From Apostichopus japonicus (Eukaryota > Echinodermata > Holothuroidea > Aspidochirotida > Stichopodidae): a stretch of DNA of 64,000 bases. The position numbers and the translations under genes are program-made. Each line of letters opens with the position of its first letter. The first letter of the stretch is position 1. Location of the stretch: contig NC_092579.1 in the NCBI RefSeq assembly GCF_037975245.1, positions 23,233,166 through 23,297,165 on the forward strand. Reading direction: 5' to 3'. The notes beneath the pieces were generated by a model, which worked only from the letters and a program-made list of their open reading frames with translations, did no database searches and was not told the DNA's origin. Below are positions 23,875 to 37,104 of this stretch, in pieces.

Positions 23875-26800
23875 GTTAGCGAATTATGAACGGCTAAATC
23901 CATTTTCATGTGTCATGGTGTAATGAAATTGATGGACTTATGCTTTGTTTCAATCGTGGCGTATCGTACAGTATACTATACTCGAATGTGCAAGCAACTA
24001 CACTTCAAACTCCCATGCATATACAGAGTCACAGTGTAGCCGTATCAGCGTCGCAGTAACGAAGTGTGCACTGTTGAATGTTATTCACGTCTACACCTAC
24101 ATTGACAGTTATTCAATCCCTCTGAATAGTTGGCGTATATAAAGGTAGGCACTCAGGACTAATTTGCTTCTTGAAGCAACAAGAATACCAACAACAAGAC
24201 CGGCATTAATGTTACAAAAACATTGATCACAGTAAATAGGTCAATGCCTACATATATGGGTACCATATATACTTTGCGCTTTTACACACTCTGTGCACCG
24301 TCGCGCGCCCGCCGAGATTCGCGCCAAAAAAGCGGCACCTGCGATTATTCCCAATTATTAGACAAGGGAGACCGCGAATCAGTGAATACCCCTGGCGACT
24401 GAATGTTCCTTGGATACAGGACGGATTGACCTTACAAGGTAAATGGACTGAATTCAACATTCAATTAAACGGCATAAGTCTAGCGGAGAAACGGCGTACT
24501 TCGCCAAACACCGGGGAGGGAACTAGCACAAAGTGCACTGCTTCATGAAAATACAAGAAAGTGTTATACGAGCGTGTTCCTCAGTCAAACCTCGCTGCTC
24601 TATTTATAGGATTCTAAAGAGGCCATCAATCCAAATGTGTCGTTCTTAGCATTTTACTGCCTATATATACCTCCATTCAAAAGACATTGCCTCGATTACA
24701 AAAATATGGCCAAACAGAGGGTTGGTGACGACCGTGTGTAGCAACAATAGATTTATTTTATCGATTTTCGACGAATGTTGTAGCCTTCTATTCCGGATGG
24801 TCACACATCTTCACAACTCTGCCGTCTATAATTGGAGCGTTGCACAAAACGAAAAAAAATTCCTTTAAAAAAAAATTCCTTATACACTTGCCGAATTAGC
24901 GAGGGTTAACCTGTAGTAACTCATTTCCGATTTTTTTTTTTCTGTGTCGGTCGATTTAAAGAGGAAGGCCGTGAAGGAATGAATATATACAGTAGTACAT
25001 ATTATACGGGACGAAAACTATACGAACGAATATATGACAGGAACTTGAGGAGCGAAACCGATCTAGAGCTACTAAATGAAGTGTAAGTCCAGGTTGCAAG
25101 TTTCAAAGCAACGCTATTATAATAGGTTTTTTCTATGATTTATTGAAAGTACAGGTTAAAGTTTGTCTCATTAAAAATGACATGTTCGTTTGTTTTGTTT
25201 GCTTTGCTTGTTTGCTTTTCTCATCCAATTGTGATGCTCTTTCGATTACCTACATAATCTCAGTACGATTCGTATATAAGGTATACGTATATATAACATG
25301 TTAGCAAAACTCGATATAGTAAATTCCACATAAAAAATGAACTTTCCTCTCAATTACTGTGCATGTGTATCGCACCCATAGGGTGCCACCAAATCATCTA
25401 TTTTAACATTCTACCCGTTTAAATGTAACACCATTCCTTTGAGAAACGTTACACTCGAAACTGTTCCTTACTAAGTAACACGTTAAGTCTGCCACCAGAA
25501 ATGGACAACCCATTTCTACCAATAAGTAAATATTGTGACAACTTTCTGTCACTACATCAATAGATGATCAGATAATGGTTGACCTCTTGTTAAGGTCATG
25601 TGGTGAAAATTGATGAAGTGGCTCCAGCTTATTGCCTGTATTTAAATCACCTTTTAACGGTACTTTGCAGAGAATCTTTGACCTCTTGGTTTCGCTCCAC
25701 TGAACAATACCTCCCACATCTTGTACAAGTTTGCTTTCTGACATGCCTTTTACAACACATGTTTTTCGCTGTACGCCCAAACCTGTATATGGTTGCGGCG
25801 TTATATAATCCGCGATGTAAGTTGCAACAGTTTCTCATGACAACTCAATTAGATATCACGGGACGGAATTACAACTCGTAAAGTTAATGAACTTATGATA
25901 ATGAAAGTATCAACATAAGAAAATAAAAAATAAAATTATGATTTCACATTTGAGGCCATGTTTGACAGTAACCCTTTGAAAACACTCTATATATATATAA
26001 ACTATACAGTTAACATTATCTGCATGGTGAATTGATGCTGACATAAAATCTGCACTGACTTTTTACCTCTCTCATATGAGAAATAAACGATGTAAACATT
26101 GTAAAACCCATCAAGGACCCTTAGAGGTTATACATGATTCCGTAATTGACTCGAGCTGCGCGAACCAACACGCGAGGTAATTTTTGCAATCAATAAAGAA
26201 AATGATTTCTTCTCGTTTTGGTTTACTATTAATAAAGAAAGCCGCTCATATTCTTCAAGTGATTTGTAGTCTTCACGATCGTTGTTACCATCGTTGGCTT
26301 CCCATGGCAACGGAACAACAATAACAATAACGAGTACGTGATATTGAGATGGAATGAGCCCTCGTAACCAAAACAACAAAAATCCTTAAATTGTAATGAA
26401 AGGTTTTCTTTTCTGTTTTGTTATATTGACAAACACCCGAGGACGAGATAAGTGCTGCCCAAATGAAAATTTTAACGACATACACGAAATTATTATAAAA
26501 AAAAATTGACGAAAAAATGAAGAGGTTGTCAATCCGGCAGAAACGTGTCGCTTAATAACAATATACATCTCGCCGAGGTTCCACAAAGTCGATTTAGAAA
26601 GTCGAAATGTATATTTTCTATCACACCAAGAGACCCCACCCGTTCATTATGATGTTTCTAACATTCAGTTACGGTATGATTCATATTAAAATCCTTTGGT
26701 TTATCTAAAAGATCGACTCGGTTATGTCAATTTTCGATACAAACGATTTAAATTACTGCCATTTTGTGACTCACTAAGTTTGAAATTTAATTTGGTCCAG

Positions 26801-29800
26801 CGGGTCTGTATACCCATGACATATGGCGAGCATATATAGCGAATGTTGTCAACTACCACGATTCAAAACTGAAATCACCCGTAGGGAGGGGGTTAGGTAG
26901 GTACAGGTGGGGGTATTTTAGTTTAATTTGTACCGGCAACACAACAACGTTGGTTTCAATCCGTCCCATAATAAAATGGTTTATATCTGAAGTTCATACC
27001 GTCGTATAAATCGATAATTCTTAGGTTCGCAGTTATACGGTACACTAGAAACAAATGTGTATCTTTCAAAAAAACATATTATCGATGTTGGTTGGTATGT
27101 TTTTTTTTTTTTTTTTTTTTTGTTTTGTTTTGTTACACAGCTCCATGCCAGTCCATTGGCAGACGGATATCTCAACTGATTCTTTCTAATCACTTAGCGC
27201 TTTTATTTTCCTTTTTTACCTCTTACGCGTTCCATACAAACCTCGCGTCGTTGCTTGAATTCTATTTTTAGCGGTGACGTGCTGACGAATTCATATTATT
27301 ATATGCAATTTGAAGCATATGGGCGAATAACAACATGTTTGCGAAGCAATGATCGAGGCGATCAGTTGTATAAACTCGAGTATTTGCATTTTGATGATGA
27401 AACTTTAAATGGTGCGTGAATTGTGAAGTGATGTAAATTGCATGATAAAGATTGCATATATACAGCCGCCGCATGCAATGGTATAGTAACTTGTTAGGTG
27501 GTATAGGCGGACTGAACCGAACAACAACGCACTTCATGAACATATTGAGCATGTGATTATGTGTAAAATCTAGGTTGAGGACGGATCAACTAGGTCTATT
27601 GTATACTCTCCCCCCATGTCATCATGTGGTGACTTACATACATGGATAATGTAACCCCCAATGAGGTTATCATGCATGGAACGTTTACACGCACAAGTCA
27701 ACTTGTCTCACAACAGCACTACGTGAAGAGCGCATTGGGGTGGGGAGGGTAGGAAGGAGAGCGGAAGTGGGGGGTTGGGGGAGGGTGCGGGAGATGAGAC
27801 CTGTCTTAGACCTATTCTGGAACGCACTATTCGTTAACCAGGTACATTTAAAGAAAGGAATCAAGAATCGAAAGTTCGGCGAATTGGACCAACTTCACAT
27901 AGCAAACACAGTAGCACATGATATTGACTTACTTTACTAGCTTGTTTTCGAATTCCTGGACGAGTTGTTTATCGAGAATGTTGTCTTCCGGTTCCCAAGT
28001 GTTGTGCCTGTAGATATCGTCAACAGGGAAAAGAAACCATTAATTTAAGTCAAGAAGGTTCATGAAGCACAAAAACAAAATGTTTTCATTTCCAAATAAA
28101 TGGTGATACTACACAGTGTTATATAAAGTTAGGCACAACATAACTGGTTACATCTTTCTTTTTCATTCCTATTTCTTTCAGTTTCGATATGATGGTGAGC
28201 TATAAAAAAATATATATAAAAAAAAACCTTGGAAAAGTTATGGTTGAAGTTTGACGCGCCATACAATTAAACTGGAAAACTGAAAGCTTTACCGATGACC
28301 CCCAGACCCCCCTCCTCCCCCCAGACCCCCCTCCTCCCCCATGGCCTATACCCCGCCAGTAACCGTTTTTTAGCCTTTGTCGTAATTATTTCCCCTCGTT
28401 ATCTGATTTCCAGACGATTTCTTGAAACTGACATTGCTCTTTACATGTAGGCTAGCCTATTAAAAACAATAACTCTATAACATGAATCTCTGTGTATCAC
28501 TGTTGTACAGCACAATACAACGAATGACGGTGTCTGTACTATGTCTGTACTAAGTCTGTACTATGAACAGTTTAAAAGGGATTCAGTGAGATTCAAACTT
28601 GCTAGATATGCTCGCATTGGTAAACAAACTTTTAAGGATGTGTCCAAAGTTTTGTTGTTTTTTTTCAATATTTATATGCATGAATCATGCATGGTATTCA
28701 TTATACGTTTGTGATAATCTTTCTGCCCACAAGCTTTTACATGGTGACACTAATTGAACAAAAGTGAGTGTTAACTGTGACTTTAGTAGACGATCAAACT
28801 GTACTTCTTCATTCTTGTTTCCATTTAAAGCCCCCCCCCCCCCCCCACTTAAAGAATTCCTTGTGACCAAAAGCGCTAATTAACACTAACAGGCTCTTAT
28901 TTCACCGGGAGTAGTGTATTTGGGTAACAATATCGCACGATCTTCTCCGCGTATACCTTATTTCGCGGAAATATGTGTATGCGGAACCCGACACATCAAG
29001 CATAGCCTATATACAACAATATAAAAAAAAAATATGTATTTACGAAAACCCCTGGTTGAATTGTTCAAGCCTATATACAAAATGTTGAACGTTTATAACA
29101 GTAAGACCATATACGGCCTACGGGCGGGGACGACTTCTTTCATAAAGCAAGTCGGAGTGCCATCGTGGGACGCGTTGGATAACTTAACATTTTAAGGATA
29201 TAAAACAAAGACCTCCGCACAAAAAAAAAAACCCGACGCTCATTAAAATTCAGACCGTTGGCGGGAAACGAATGAAACCGCGGGAAACCTTTTGAACACA
29301 TACCTGTTTGTCCAACCTTTCCATTTGACGAGGAATTCTACTCGACCCTGAGAACAAAATCGAAGAGAAATGAAACAGGTCAGTCTTAAAATTATATGAA
29401 ATGTTTTTTCTTACAAACCTCCATGCAAGGTCACATTTTGTCTACATACCGGTCGAGTTTAAGCTGCTATAATTTGATAATTATTTTGCTACAGGAGAGA
29501 TTAGGGTTGGTTAACAAGTTCCTGCCTCGACCATGGAAACATTATTAGCAAAAAATTATTTTGTAAATTAACGAATTTAGACTTCTCCGAAAAGGTAAAA
29601 AAAGGGGACTCGTGCACAGCTTTAATTTTGATTTCAAATAAACGGAGGAAACATCCACGATATGGTGAAGATAAATTTCACAGTATAATTCCGTTTTTTT
29701 TTAAATAATTAATATGTTCGCTTTGGCGTATAATGCATAAGCAAAAACAAAACAATTGGTAACGTGCCTCTAAAACGAGTGCATATACACAATGTTATGA

Positions 29801-32800
29801 CAAAACACACGCATGAGAGTCCTCCAAAAATCTTACCTATGCACTTAACACCTATACCTCCCTGCTTACACTACCAACGATGTATGTATGTTCATCGTAA
29901 GATATAAACCGTATCAATCTTTTAAAAATAGATAACACTTTTGCAGGGAGAGTGAAAGCTTTCACTGTGCAAATATATAAGAACTTATAAACATAGCCGG
30001 ACTAGTTTCACATCTACCATTACACCCCTCAAAAATCAATACAGTGTTGTACGCCCACGCATGTTCATAAAATAAGCGGTTGCTAACAGCGCATCAAGCA
30101 GGCTCTTTTTTCTTGGAACACTGCCAAGTTGATACATATTATACGTGAAGTGTTTTCTCGAATGTTCTTTCATGGCGATGTCTATATATATATTATCCAG
30201 GGTCGTAAGCAGATATATATATATATACTGAGCCGTCCGTTTCTTTGAGACGTAAAATTTCATGCAAAAAAAAGGAAAGAAATGCAGGGCAATTACACTC
30301 AGAGACTGCAAGTTCGACATGATTTTTTTTGTTTAAAAACATAGGCCTATCACATGTATTCTAAGAAAAGGCCTGTAACCGATGATAGGCCGCTGAAAGG
30401 AACAAGAAGCAACAACCCAAGATAAACTGATGAATAAGTACGCTAGGCAAGATATTGAAGGTTAATTCCAAAAGGATTTTCGTTTTTGTTTTTTATTCTT
30501 TTCTGTCTCTTCTTTTTGTTAAAGTTTCGTTCGAAATCACTCATATTGTATCGAATACAAGTTTAAACATGTACCCCGTACACATAGGAGTAGTTAGTCT
30601 GTAATTTTGCTCCCCTCGATTACATACACGTTGTGTATAAATCTGTACATATTGTTTAGAGTCTTAATCCACCTTGGCTACTTGGTGAAGTTTGCTGGCA
30701 TTATTTAAATTACGATCAAGTTATGATCGGTTACGACTATTTAATTGGCTTAACTTTGTACCAAGTGGGGTTTATTTGCATTTCTTATTCACCGAATACA
30801 TTTTAGTCGGACGGCGAAATTATACCGGTAACATTTTATGCTTCAATGAGGTTCTGTAAACAATTGTGGTCAAAACTTTCGCTTTGCTAACAGTATTAAC
30901 TTTCACTAATATGAATGATGCTTAATCGATATGAAACTTGTGATTGTTCATCGCGTGACTTGGCATCACATGCAGGCTCATTAACTGGGATAAAAAAAAA
31001 AGGAAAAAGTCCCCACCTGCAATCATTAATGTCAGCTTTAATGTTTACATGTCTATACGCCTATCTGGTGACGTTTATCATGTAGATTTGCTTAGCGCAA
31101 GTTATACAGTATACTGCGTGTATCATTAATACACATTGTATTTGATATATATATAGGCCAACGCTAATGCGCAGAAGCAAGGTAGACTACATTTTTCGTC
31201 TATTGGTTTAGCTATATGCCCAACGGTTCTTGGAGACGTGAGCAAAGCAGAAACCCTGGTTTCGGTTGACTTATTTCTATCCTCTAAAGGTCAGTCCGTA
31301 TATATATATAACAACCTGCAACCTAAGGTGTAACACCTTCTGCAAAATTACTAGGTTATCCCCCAATAATAAGTGAATAATATTATTTACAGATAATAAC
31401 AGCCAGATTTAAGACTTTAAGTGAAGGGAAACTGGCGGAGAGAGAAGAGGGTGTACAAAAGGGGGTGGGGGGGGGGTCACGGGAGATGGAAGACGTAGAT
31501 TGGCTCAAAAGCTTTTATTGGACACAACACTGAGACGCTACCGAATGTGTAGTATGAACTAACTTTGTCTTCATATTTAATCTCACTCTAAAATATTCCG
31601 TTCATTCACAATGGATAGGCCAAACTCTTATACAGAACCTTACATACCTGTACACAGAATTTATACACAGCCGCATCCTTGATGTTTCTTCTGCAATAAA
31701 CCGCAATCATTTAATATCCTGACAGCGTATAACATGTGATTTTAACCGCAAAACACTATCTCAATACACATATACATTACACGAACTAGACAGTTTCGTT
31801 TCTGGATATATTTTCCTTCTTCTTTATATCTCTGCGGTTTATTTATATAGATAAGAACACATTATATCATAATAAATTTCTCCCATTTTTTTTTTTGTTT
31901 TTTTTTTGCATCATATCATTCTATCCGACTCCGAAACTACATTTCCAACACCCCATGACAGCGTAAAGCCTTGTTTTGATCGTTATGTGGCTGCTTTTTC
32001 ATTGGTCACGTTCGAACTGCTTCACAAGAGTTGGTATGCGCAAACTTTCGTCAGATATTTTGTGGTTCTGAGTAACAATCACCGAGATGTTATGAAAAGA
32101 TGTTATGTTCGTTGAAGCAACAGCCATGCTCAAAAGTATTTCGAGAATGATTTCCAAATGCGTTTTTCATCTTGCTTGAATAACTCACGACAGTTTATTA
32201 ACTATACCCCTCCTCCTCCCCACTCACTCACACATCACACACATGCACACAAACAATGCGCATTTATATAAGCAAATCAAGCAAGTTTACCATGGACGTA
32301 CTCGATTTGGTCGCGTTCATTTCGTTCGAATAAACATCAGTATTCAGTAGCAATATTTTTGTACATCCAAACACATCATCCACTCACATCATAATACATG
32401 GAGGTTTTATTGACATTGGCACAATATAAATGTTTCTGATATATTGATTGATTGATGGATGTATTATGCCTACATGGTAATACATACCTCCATGTCCAAC
32501 ATGTATTCGCAGATCTGTGACATACCTATACTGTACGTGTTAGTTGTGGTAATTCTGAAGTGGCCAGTAATGGTACAGTTTCAACGTATATGGTACAGGC
32601 AAAATAAAATAAAAAGTTGTTCAACCTATACAGACCGAAAAAAAGAGTTGTCCAGTAAACTAAATTTAGTATCCCTTGTTTGATGAGCAAACTTTGGCCT
32701 GTCATTATGATCGATTCTGGCGCAATTTTGGTGAACTATTGTGAATACATTCTTATTTTCATTTGCCACAAGGCCGATAATATGTACTTAGGCTCTTCAA

Positions 32801-35800
32801 AGACCATTGGCAAGTAGTATCGAAGGAGATCCTATAACAATGTATTGAATGTTTGCTGTACACATGCAACATACCGTATATATACTGTACTGTACAGGGT
32901 AAGTGGGTGTGTAATTGCATGGTCATATATAGTGTTCACTATTGCCGTGTTAGAAGGTAGGAGCCATGATGAACCAATCATCCAGCAAGAAAAATAGAGA
33001 AATAAATAACAACCAAGTCACGTAGCAGACCAGGCCGTGCGACGCGGACGAACCACAATAATAACGAGCCCGCTTTTTATTGACCGGGACGTGACGAAAC
33101 CACCGACCTCGCCGTTCACATGATGAGTTTCCCGCGCTCCGTGACGTCGCATGAAAAACATCCGAACGAACGACACGTAGGCCAAAATATTACTAGTAGG
33201 TATGTATAGGCTTTCATCATAAACCTGATTGAAAAGCGCTTCAGCGAGCTCAAATACCTGCCACGCAACGATTTTTCATTTAACCACAATCCACCTTATA
33301 ACTCCCAAGGGTGTTCGTTCCCGTTATAGATATGAAAATCAGTCTAACTATTAAATATGGGTGAATAGAGGTGACTTTGAGGCTTCAAGGTGGTACATCA
33401 AGGGCATAATTTCGTATATACTTTTGCAGTTAACAAGAGGGAAATGTATATGGGTTTTCTAACGGATACCAATTTTAGTTTATTCTTTTTAAACGACTCT
33501 CTGAATACGGAGTTGTTAATCTAATATGCAGCTCCCTGGAGGTATGAATTCTCTCAGTATCATGAGTGCAAAAGTGTCTAAAATGGTTGTAGGTATATAT
33601 CTCGACTTACATAATAAATGATAAAATGTGTATACTGATTTTAATGCAGGTAGACCTATATCCGCATTATCTTCCATTAACAATAATACGCTTTCCCCCT
33701 TCGCATAATAATAGCCAACAATCACAACAGACAAGAACATTCCTCTGGATACTAGGGCGTGAAGACTTCTAAAAAATTGGACAAGGTAGCTAAGCGAGCC
33801 ACTTAAAATGAATGGGTGGTGATTGGCGCAGAACAATTAACATTACCCTTTGAAGTTATGTTCTGTATTGTCAATAGTATTGATTCTTTGTCGAGACTTT
33901 TCCGAGGTCACATTGCAGCAGGATACGACCTCGGCGGTCTAAATGACAGAATACAACAAGAGTAATTTCTCATCACATGAGCATGGAGGCCACCGGGTCA
34001 TTCAGCGGGCAGCGTGGCGCAGTCTGTCAAAAGTATGGAGGCCATGGGCCCATTCAGTGAGCCACATGGAGCAGTGTCAAAACATGGAGGCAATGGGCCA
34101 ACTGTTGGAAACTGATATAGTTAAAGCAGTTAATTTTTGCTCTGCCATTTTCTACTAAAATAGTTATGTGACTCTTGGATATACGATCTGATGCGGTTTC
34201 CCAAATCTTCACTTTTGAGTTAAGCCAAACTCCAGAAAGTTCCGTCAAACAAGAAGGGAATCAAGTGGTCATTACAAAAGTAAGTTACGTAAGCAAAACT
34301 TCATAGAATTTATATGTAAACATTGCTTCTAATGATAACAGAGTTTGTGTAAGCGAGAGCTAGAATACCAGGCGTTGTAAATATATCGATCGCTGCCACA
34401 GCGTTGTCAGTTTCTCCGGGGTTGCCCGTGTCCTCCTCCACCCCTCTCGGACTCCACCCCCACCCCCTGCCAACCCCTCCCCTTCACCTTTTATCTCCCA
34501 ACCAAGATTGCCAAGACCGTTGTTGTTCTTCTAACCATGGAGGTAAAACAGACCTCCATGTTCTAACTAACAGGAAGCTGCCCATTTACGATTTATCCGT
34601 ATTTTCAACAACGTGCACCGTTTTACAATTTATGAAACATTGAACAACGCCACCGTATCAAGTACCGGTTTTTTTCTGGATAATATTTCCTCGCTTGCAG
34701 CACACCACGTTCCGCCAGTGAAAGGTCAACCAATGGCAACAGCCCATTCATAAAGTGCGACGATAGGTGTTGCACGGTTGACTATCCTGCAAATTCATTC
34801 ACAGCACGCATGCTTTCTAGTTATAACGGCGTCCATTTGAAAGATGCGCGGGAGTTATTTTATTTAATTATACAAGTTCAGTTGCTTTTGCATTCGTCTA
34901 GGATTTCGCTAAGTGGCAAGGTCCGTTATAAGCTCAGTAATATTGCCAAATTTCTTTCAAACCTATAGCTGGGATATTTGGGCAAATATTTTTAATCATT
35001 TTGGCGACAAAACCCGTTGGTGTCAGGGCACATGTTTGCCTATCACTACTTTAGTCTTTAGATCAGTCGAGTTATCAGGAGGTTCAGCTGACTTGTGAAG
35101 TCATGTATGGTTCAATTACAGTAACTGCCAAAAATACGCTTTTTTTCACATTTTTATTTCTTCGTGTGGTCAGATTGATACGCTCGAGCAATCACATGAA
35201 TGCGTGTGGAATGTAACTTGACCAACAACGCGCGTACGTGTTAGTTACCAGACAGGCCACCTGTACATGCTACAATACAAGCATCAATAAAACAATTCGA
35301 TACTGCAGATAAAGTTCACGATCGTATCACACCACAAGATCGTGTGGTCAGCTCAACCGGACCCATAGAAATTACGAGACATGATGTCGAATATTTCACG
35401 TCCGCAAGTAGGCCCTATTGTGAATTTTGACGTGCCCCCCCCCTCATTGATCACCTACCCCATCACTGCCCCATGATCTGGGGACGTCGGGAATATAGCC
35501 AGTGGCGGAGCGTCCATACAGTCGGGGGGGGGGGGGCGAATGCCCCCATGACGGACTCAAATGGACTGCTGGCGCCCTTTTCAGCTCTTTACCACTTTCT
35601 ACTTATTCGCGATTATTGACTTTTTTATTGCGCTCTCATCTACATATTGACATTTGTCACATTTTGTTGGTGTAATTTGGCGATGACACCTATTTATTCT
35701 TCGTTTATCTGCAAATTAGCCAGGCCCGGAAAGGGTCATTTCCGGCGATCTATAGGGAGTATCTTTACTCAAAAAAAAATCTGTCCGCTACGCGCCAACC

Positions 35801-36591
35801 TGTGGTGGCGCTCCGCTTAGATAGTGTCGAAAGCGCCCCTACAGACCATTCTCGCCCCTCCTGACCAATACCCCTAGCTCCGCCACTGAATATAGCACTT
35901 AATTATCACCATTAGTTTAACGTCAGTATTTTTGAATGAGGTGACTGTTTTAACACACAAGCCTAACGATGCAGAGGTCTGACGGTGGGGTGGGAAAGAG
36001 ACGTATGGGGATGGTCATGTTTGTGCCGACATATTTAGAATCTCACCATGTAGACATGTCCATTAAATTTCCAACCACCACAAATTCTAAGGTATCAAAC
36101 TTGGAGCAGAATTAGCCACCTTCACTATACCATGGAGTACCTCACGTATAGCACCTCCGATTACACCCATCCGTTGACATTTAAGGCGCTACTTCATGAG
36201 TCGGTGATAAATATTTTTCAGGCTCTTTCCCGTTCTCCTTTCCCTCCACAGAACTCCTCTCCACCCCACCCCCCCCCACTCCCCCGGCACCTCACCCAAA
36301 ATGCCGCCCCGATGATACACCCGCTCCCAACCCCTCTGTATTTGTCTAACAACTTTTAAAATTATGCATGACTAAGGTTTATTCTTATAAAACCTCTAAG
36401 TGTCGAACGCAGAATTGCGTTGACTGCTAACGGTTACAAACAAGAAGTTGAAAACTAAATATGACATATGCTTTTCTCTACAGAAGTAATTAATCCATTT
36501 AGGTATTACATACCTTTCGTAATCGCTTCTTCCGTATGGAGTCCGCAATGTATATCTCCGGTACCTGCAAAACTTGGCGATCGTGAAACAT
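21062..36591 (-). CDS. Polycomb-type chromobox (CBX family) protein, five coding exons
   Basis: Exons in transcript order are 36591-36514, 29347-29304, 28007-27933, 23038-22957 and 21985-21062. They join without a frame break to give 400 residues. Residues about 13-67 form a chromodomain: EIYIADSIRKKRLRK, GRVEFLVKWKGWTNR, HNTWEPEDNILDKQL. The aromatic cage residues Tyr14, Trp35/Trp38 and the WEPE signature are present. Family members bind trimethylated H3K27 and carry PRC1 to chromatin in the nucleus. The NILD and QEFENK residues favour Polycomb over HP1. Introns fall at the same points as I recall for vertebrate CBX genes. A basic stretch (QKMKRSNLKKMARTNG) follows, then a Ser/Pro-rich tail of over 300 residues. 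I see no Polycomb box and no KRGPKPK motif. Total length is near that of CBX6 or CBX8. The exact ortholog is not resolved. Confidence 0.93.
22957..23038 (-). CDS. CBX exon 4 (basic linker)
   Basis: 82-nt exon between attacttgcag and gtaagttga. It encodes QKMKRSNLKKMARTNGIATR and PQRINST, a Lys/Arg-rich linker where other CBX proteins carry DNA-binding basic motifs. It contains an in-frame ATG (23007-23005) in a strong context: A at -3 and G at +4. Confidence 0.86.
23220..23410 (-). promoter_or_regulatory. CpG-rich block with an E2F-like site, possible internal CBX promoter
   Basis: The block has many CG dinucleotides in an otherwise AT-rich intron. It includes tttcccgcc (23246-23254), catcgcgcgaac and ggagccgcgcgg. 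It lies directly upstream, on the CBX strand, of exon 4 with its strong in-frame ATG. It could drive a transcript lacking the chromodomain. Confidence 0.35.
23411..27932. other. CBX intron 3 DNA
   Basis: AT-rich, with a (TA)n tract, an E2F-like site (ttcgcgccaaaaa, 24318-24330) inside a CG-rich patch at 24297-24340, and a T run at 27100. No further exon seen. Confidence 0.5.
23814..23874. repeat. (TA)n microsatellite
   Basis: About 27 TA units, preceded by (TGTA)n, in the CBX intron between exons 3 and 4. Confidence 0.9.
27933..28007 (-). CDS. CBX exon 3
   Basis: 75-nt exon between atatctacag and gtaagtcaa. It encodes HNTWEPEDNILDKQLVQEFE and NKLV, the end of the chromodomain with its C-terminal helix. 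It leaves AA of a Lys codon for the next exon. Confidence 0.93.
29304..29347 (-). CDS. CBX exon 2
   Basis: 44-nt exon between a cag acceptor and gtatgtg. It encodes GRVEFLVKWKGWTN plus two bases of an Arg codon, the beta-strand core of the chromodomain. It is too short to be seen as an open frame and was found by reading the complement. Confidence 0.93.
29348..35491. other. CBX intron 1 DNA
   Basis: Mostly unstructured AT-rich sequence. The only notable items are the CpG block at 33027-33180 and the hAT-like element beyond 35500. The open frame at 33516-33836 (-) shows no family features. Confidence 0.5.
33027..33180. promoter_or_regulatory. CpG-rich block with CRE-like and E2F-like motifs in CBX intron 1
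   Basis: It contains tttcccgcgc (33128-33137) and gtgacgtcgc (a TGACGTC half of a CRE, about 33142) among dense CG dinucleotides. It is a candidate enhancer or alternative promoter. No transcript end can be seen. Confidence 0.3.
35500..35888. mobile_element. hAT-like non-autonomous element, 389 bp, 8-bp target duplication
   Basis: Perfect 12-bp ends CAGTGGCGGAGC and GCTCCGCCACTG are flanked by AATATAGC on both sides (35492-35499 and 35889-35896). It is the same family as 19136-19539. It lies in the first intron of the CBX gene, about 630 bp from exon 1's donor. Confidence 0.9.
36514..36591 (-). CDS. CBX exon 1 (start of chromodomain)
   Basis: This exon reads MFHDRQVLQVPEIYIADS and on to RLRK, then donor gtatgtaat. 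I chose ATG 36591-36589 because it puts nine residues before the chromodomain, about as in vertebrate CBX proteins, and a TATA-like box lies about 110 bp upstream. Alternatively the coding exon starts at 36564 after the acceptor ccaagttttgcag, with an unseen upstream first exon, as in vertebrates. Confidence 0.78.
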
Positions 36592-36699
36592 GGTGAAATT
36601 TACTTGAAGATTAAAACACCGAGATAAACCCAAAATATCGTATCCGAAAATTCCTTGGCGTTTATAACTTTTATTAAAAACAAATATGAGAAGTTTATT

Positions 36700-36709
36700 C
36701 CATTTATAG
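36700..36709 (-). promoter_or_regulatory. Candidate TATA box of the CBX gene
   Basis: The complement reads CTATAAATGG about 110 bp before the proposed start codon. Four CCAAT boxes on the same strand lie 270-400 bp further upstream. The placement suits a promoter just ahead of exon 1, but it is inferred. Confidence 0.35.
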
Positions 36710-36976
36710 ATTTCCAAGAGCTTAACGGAGCATTCGCTCTGATATCATTAGTATTACACGTGAAAGGCACGTCTGCTTAACTTGGTTCCGATCTACCGTC
36801 TGACAAATCAGCCAGGGTCGTCTGCTATATATTATATATGTTGTTACGTCAATGCATAACAACCAAGGTTGGCTGTGTAAAGACTACACTGTACATAAAC
36901 ATAGCACTAAGACATGCACACAGCAACGCTGTATAAATGGGATATGTTTGTTATTGTGAAACGCTATAGGTATAGT

Positions 36977-37104
36977 ATTGGTTGGAACTAGTAATAACTG
37001 GTTGGTCGCTTGGCGCTACGTGATTGGTTGATTGAAAGTGTGAGTAACCGTTTTAGCTCCTGTGGATTGGATCATTTGTTCACGGTGTAAGGATTGTTGA
37101 TTGG
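36977..37104 (-). promoter_or_regulatory. Cluster of four CCAAT boxes (NF-Y type)
   Basis: ATTGG appears on + at 36977, 37023, 37066 and 37100, which is CCAAT on the CBX strand. Evenly spaced CCAAT boxes are the usual NF-Y arrangement. They lie about 390-515 bp upstream of the CBX start codon. Confidence 0.4.

Noticed and set aside
33516-33836. 106-codon frame on the - strand
   Set aside because: No recognisable motif and no promoter or splice context; it lies in a CBX intron.
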